Made by a program: the position numbers and the translations under genes | Notes under the pieces: model-generated | The model's database searches: none | Seen by the model: only the letters and a program-made list of their open reading frames with translations | What the model was told of the DNA's origin: nothing | Assembly: GCA_002782365.1 (NCBI GenBank) | Contig: PFHP01000060.1 | Location: forward strand, 11,234-16,905 | Length of the DNA: 5,672 bases | Origin: Candidatus Kuenenbacteria bacterium CG_4_8_14_3_um_filter_39_15 | GTDB lineage: Bacteria; Patescibacteriota; Patescibacteriia; UBA2196; GWA2-42-15 | Direction: 5' to 3' | Part shown: positions 5,227 through 5,672 of the stretch, in pieces | Layout: each line of letters starts with the position of its first letter | Position numbering within the stretch: the stretch's first letter is position 1

Positions 5227-5255
5227 TTAACAAATTTTATTTAAAAAAGTATAAT
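5227..5255 (+). promoter_or_regulatory. Strong sigma70-type promoter for the microprotein gene
   Basis: TTAACA (5227-5232), a 17-base spacer, then TATAAT (5250-5255), giving an expected start near 5262 and a leader of about 35 bases. On the opposite strand TATACT (5248-5253) overlaps the same -10 and could serve the divergent DUF5674 gene, though I see no good -35 for it. Confidence 0.72.
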
Positions 5256-5296
5256 AATGATCTTAAAGGACACTTTAAAAAAGGAGGGCAACTACA

Positions 5297-5422
5297 ATGG
5301 GAGGATCTGATTACGTTTTAGTAGGTGCGCTATTGATGATAGCCTCTGGGCTAATAGCTTTTTTAGCCCATAAGTTCTTTCAACTTCATCAGGATCAGGA
5401 GTCTAAAAAAAGTGAAAAATGA
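5297..5422 (+). CDS. Single-pass membrane microprotein, 41 residues
   Basis: A very short gene and the only plus-strand one. The product starts MGGSDYVLVGALLMIASGL and has one membrane helix (about residues 7-25), then a polar, charged tail with HQDQESKKSEK at the C-terminus, giving an outside-N, inside-C topology by charge. AAGGAGGG at 5281-5288 sits 8 bases before the ATG, by far the best Shine-Dalgarno site in the window. A promoter (5227-5255) and an intrinsic terminator (5444-5480) complete a self-contained monocistronic unit, which makes it a real gene despite its size. I recognise no family. A small membrane regulator, a complex subunit or a type I toxin-like peptide are all possible; the helix with charged tail resembles several of these, and I have no evidence to choose. 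It is transcribed divergently from DUF5674 and convergently with the lysyl-tRNA synthetase gene. Confidence 0.82.
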   Translation: MGGSDYVLVGALLMIASGLIAFLAHKFFQLHQDQESKKSEK

Positions 5423-5443
5423 TTGCAGCCGTCCTGCGTCCTG

Positions 5444-5480
5444 AAATCCATTGATCCCACCTCGCGCCGTCAATGGATTT
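5444..5480 (+). terminator. Rho-independent terminator of the microprotein gene
   Basis: Perfect 11-bp arms AAATCCATTGA (5444-5454) and TCAATGGATTT (5470-5480) enclose a 15-base GC-rich loop and are followed by TTTATTTT on the plus strand. No T-run follows on the minus strand, so it should act mainly on the plus-strand transcript. It begins 21 bases after the TGA. Confidence 0.85.
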
Positions 5481-5494
5481 TTTATTTTCAAATT

Positions 5495-5561
5495 CCTAAA
5501 TCGTAAATCGTAAATCCTAATTTTTTCCCTTGCTCCCTGTTAATTGTTCCCTGTTAATTGA
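5495..5561. repeat. Heptamer and 14-mer tandem repeats inside the lysS 3' end
   Basis: CCTAAAT, CGTAAAT, CGTAAAT and CCTAATT (5495-5522) are followed, after 11 bases, by the 14-mer TCCCTGTTAATTGW twice (5534-5561), itself two heptamers long. On the minus strand they encode the tail of the lysyl-tRNA synthetase and its TAG stop (5517-5519). Confidence 0.82.
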
Positions 5562-5672
5562 CTTGGGTCTCATCAATGGAAAAATCTGGCACTCGCGCAT
5601 GGGCTTGTCCATTAAAAAGGCAAATAATCTCTCGGAAATTCCCAAGCCGGTGGTTGGCGGCATACCATGTTT
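5517..5672 (-). CDS. lysS: Lysine--tRNA ligase (class II), C-terminal fragment
   Basis: The last 51 codons of a class II aminoacyl-tRNA synthetase running in from the right edge. The segment HGMPPTTGLGISERLFAF matches class II motif 3, with the conserved arginine in SERLF, which binds ATP in the active site that charges tRNA-Lys. The following MRECQIFPLMRPK is the usual end of lysyl-tRNA synthetases, distinguishing it from the Asp and Asn enzymes, which end differently. Here eleven or more extra residues (SINREQLTGSKGKN) follow; they are encoded by the intergenic heptamer/14-mer repeat and were probably added when the original stop was lost. The TAG stop also lies in a repeat. Only about a tenth of the protein is visible, but the motif is specific. 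Confidence 0.9.
   Translation of the reverse strand, partial: KHGMPPTTGLGISERLFAFLMDKPMRECQIFPLMRPKSINREQLTGSKGKN

Noticed and set aside
4733..5230. Plus-strand open frame of 165 codons
   Set aside because: It crosses the repeat tract and is antisense to DUF5674 and the 110-residue gene; the product is low-complexity with no family features.
5423..5490. tRNA gene or riboswitch between the microprotein and lysS
   Set aside because: No cloverleaf or conserved T-loop; the only structure is the terminator hairpin.
5576..5672. Plus-strand ATG frame running off the right edge
   Set aside because: The minus strand here gives an unmistakable lysyl-tRNA synthetase C-terminus.

Overview
The window is a low-GC, gene-dense bacterial segment with nine readable genes. 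Eight are on the minus strand and one very short gene is on the plus strand. The gene content fits an uncultured small-genome bacterium, most likely Patescibacteria/CPR. The basis is a DUF5674-type protein, a 110-residue protein of a widespread uncharacterised family, a slipin, a lone AAA-DUF4143 ATPase, mostly weak Shine-Dalgarno sites, and many short AT-rich intergenic repeats. This placement is inference from family memory, not a database result.

Layout from right to left, which is the direction most genes are read: the 3' end of a lysyl-tRNA synthetase gene (5517-5672); a 41-residue membrane microprotein on the plus strand (5297-5422) with a near-perfect promoter, a strong ribosome binding site and an intrinsic terminator; a run of three minus-strand genes, DUF5674 (4867-5214), a 110-residue unknown (4453-4785) and an intact HD-domain hydrolase (3865-4446); a 240-base spacer with a consensus promoter and three 12-bp operator-like boxes; an AAA-DUF4143 ATPase (2311-3624) followed by an isochorismatase-like cysteine hydrolase (1757-2254); a 5'-truncated second copy of the HD hydrolase (1245-1691); an AT-rich five-helix membrane protein (811-1233); and a slipin running off the left edge (1-653).

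The most unusual feature is not a gene. Nearly every spacer is built from 7-bp-periodic AT-rich repeats (units such as CATTATA, CATAATA, CTTAAAT, CGTAAAT, CATAATT). These repeats run into the coding sequences and supply the stop codons of several genes, the start codon of one, and C-terminal tails of at least three. Longer palindromes of the ATTCCCG...CGGGAAT and TCCGCC...GGCGGA types lie at other boundaries, including the point where the second HD gene lost its 5' end. The AAA ATPase and isochorismatase pair, with its own promoter, sits between the two same-direction HD copies and looks like an inserted cassette. Those copies differ mainly at synonymous sites, so they are not a fresh duplication.
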